NCBI RefSeq assembly: GCF_013626205.1
Contig: NZ_QHJE01000001.1
Coordinates: 2,212,501-2,276,500, forward strand
Direction: 5' to 3'
DNA: 64,000 bases
Origin: Hyphomicrobium methylovorum
Lineage (GTDB): Bacteria; Pseudomonadota; Alphaproteobacteria; Rhizobiales; Hyphomicrobiaceae
Shown here: piece by piece, positions 63,161-64,000 of the stretch
Numbering within the stretch: position 1 is the stretch's first letter
Layout: each line of letters starts with the position of its first letter
Translations under genes and position numbers: made by a program
Notes under the pieces: model-generated
What the model was told of the DNA's origin: nothing
Databases searched by the model: none
The model's input: only the letters and a program-made list of their open reading frames with translations

Positions 63161-63799
63161 ATGGGCGTGGCAAACGAGACGATAATGCCGGTTGGTCGGC
63201 AGCAAGAGGTTGTGACCAAACTTTCGGCCGTTGTTGGAGAAAACCTTCGCCATTTGCGCAGGCGTAACGGACTTTCACTCGAGCAGCTTGCTCATCTTTC
63301 CGGCGTTAGCCGTGCGATGCTGGGTCAAATCGAGTCAGGAAAAAGTGCGCCGACGATCAATCTTCTGGGGCGTATTGCGGACGCGCTGAAGGTTTCTGTT
63401 CCTAGTCTGATCTCAAATTCCAGCAGTGCTAGCACAGTTGTCGTTCTGCGCGAGAAGGCGACGATCGTGAGTTCGGGCGAAGGCGGGTTTACCTGTCGTG
63501 CGCTGTTCCCCTGGGGGGACCCGCAGAGCATCGAGATCTACGAAGTTACGATAGCGCCGCACCACAGCGAACGCATCGCTGCGCATTCGGCGGGCACCAG
63601 AAAGGCGCTTGTTGTCGTCACTGGCGAGGTCGAAGTGATCGTGGCGGAATATTCTCCGGCCCGGCTCTGCGCAGGAGATGCTGTTCTCTTCAACGCGGAT
63701 ACTGAGCATCGTCTTCGCAATGCGGGCGCCACCGAAGCAAAGGCGTTTCTTGTCGTCACCGCGGCGGATGGCAGTTGCTCGCGCGTGCGGGCGTTCTAA
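63161..63799 (+). CDS. XRE-cupin transcription regulator
   Basis: A 212-residue protein with an HTH_XRE domain (residues about 25-82; LRHLRRRNGLSLEQLAHLSGVSRAMLGQIESG) and a C-terminal cupin (about 100-205; IAAHSAGTRKALVVVTGEVEVIV, AGDAVLFNADTEHRLRN). This two-part layout is common in regulators of amino acid, polyamine or sulfur metabolism. The frame opens at 63125; 63161 is chosen from the box spacing. It may recognise the repeated box beside it. Confidence 0.88.
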   Translation: MGVANETIMPVGRQQEVVTKLSAVVGENLRHLRRRNGLSLEQLAHLSGVSRAMLGQIESGKSAPTINLLGRIADALKVSVPSLISNSSSASTVVVLREKATIVSSGEGGFTCRALFPWGDPQSIEIYEVTIAPHHSERIAAHSAGTRKALVVVTGEVEVIVAEYSPARLCAGDAVLFNADTEHRLRNAGATEAKAFLVVTAADGSCSRVRAF

Positions 63800-63849
63800 C
63801 GCCACTCTCTCATTCAGCTCACGCCCTCAATTTCCCAAGTGGAATATCC

Positions 63850-63868
63850 TTAGCATGTCTTCTTCGTT
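63850..63868 (+). promoter_or_regulatory. Upstream box, copy 3 (shorter)
   Basis: TTAGCATGTCTTCTTCGTT matches the last 19 positions of copies 1 and 2 at 16 positions, and lies 56 bases before the next start codon. Confidence 0.45.
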
Positions 63869-63924
63869 AGCGGAGGCATGCCTCTCACTTAGTCTGCAGA
63901 TTGTACGCTTTAACGGAGGCTAGA

Positions 63925-64000
63925 ATGTTTCGCCAATATCGAGCGCGAGAAACTATTGCTTGGATTGGCTTTCTGGCCGCGAGCGCGTTCATTCTTATCA
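63925..64000 (+). CDS. Start of a protein with an N-terminal hydrophobic segment, cut by the window end
   Basis: ATG 63925 follows ACGGAGG. Only 25 residues are visible: a basic start (MFRQYRARET) and the beginning of a hydrophobic segment (IAWIGFLAASAFILI), so a signal peptide or membrane helix. It follows box copy 3, so it may be co-regulated with the sulfate-binding protein gene. Identity unknown. Confidence 0.6.
   Translation, partial: MFRQYRARETIAWIGFLAASAFILI

Noticed and set aside
1-64000. CRISPR arrays, tRNA or rRNA genes, insertion sequences
   Set aside because: No regularly spaced repeats, no tRNA T-loop/acceptor patterns and no transposase were seen by eye; a tRNAscan or IS search could still find something.

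Overview
The window looks like chromosomal DNA of an alphaproteobacterium of the order Hyphomicrobiales (Rhizobiales). The support is a NepR-EcfG-PhyR general stress module, several HWE/HisKA_2 histidine kinases, a complete-looking block of aerobic (cobG-type) cobalamin genes under a B12 riboswitch, an alphaproteobacterial-style Zur box, and GapR/DUF2312 and DUF3309-like proteins. A Hyphomicrobium-like genus is my guess from gene style only. I saw no rRNA, tRNA, CRISPR array or intact insertion sequence.

Layout. (1) 1-4250: a rightward, tightly overlapping cassette of mostly unknown small proteins with a GapR-plus-RMF-like protein and an AAA ATPase; it looks like part of a prophage or integrated element. 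(2) 4271-7222: a COG0523 GTPase behind a Zur-box palindrome, then leftward nhaA with a small gene after it. (3) 7223-13886: an accessory stretch of short genes. It holds a duplicated two-gene unit in which each copy has lost a different gene, a HisKA_2 kinase, a 28-residue DUF3309-like protein, two paralogous small proteins, CinA/PncC and a DUF892 ferritin-like protein. (4) 13900-17204: a second phage-like patch with a membrane-anchored HTH protein, a divergent HTH regulator, a duplicated 5'-UTR hairpin with a truncated gene start, an orphan HicB and several small unknowns. (5) 17681-27380: a secreted protein with one CXXCH site, a MOSC protein and the tamA-tamB outer-membrane assembly pair. 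(6) 27529-30373: an acyltransferase/SGNH protein and the tRNA hydroxylase trhO. (7) 30587-48197: cobalamin biosynthesis. (8) 48260-56232: general stress response, a Crp/Fnr regulator, two more sensor kinases and a response regulator. (9) 56427-60188: a ZrgA-type metal operon with an ABC exporter-like pair and DUF3299. (10) 60234-64000: sulfate-binding protein, porin, XRE-cupin regulator and the start of a further gene. Three near-identical upstream boxes tie three of these genes together.

How the genes work together. The cobalamin block has a leftward arm (cobP-cobO-cobQ), a rightward bluB-cobA fusion with cobD, and a riboswitch-led arm cobW-cobN-cobG-cobH-cobI-cobJ-[cobK reversed]-cobL-cobE-cobM-cobB with ATGA/GTGA overlaps at most junctions. 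No cobF was found. NepR, EcfG and PhyR form the partner-switching core. Promoter-like GGAAC-N16/17-(C/G/T)(G/A)TT sequences lie before nepR and before at least four small envelope-type genes in the window, two of them more than 30 kb away. The three HWE/HisKA_2 kinases are candidate inputs. The assignments of regulons are inference from motifs read by eye.
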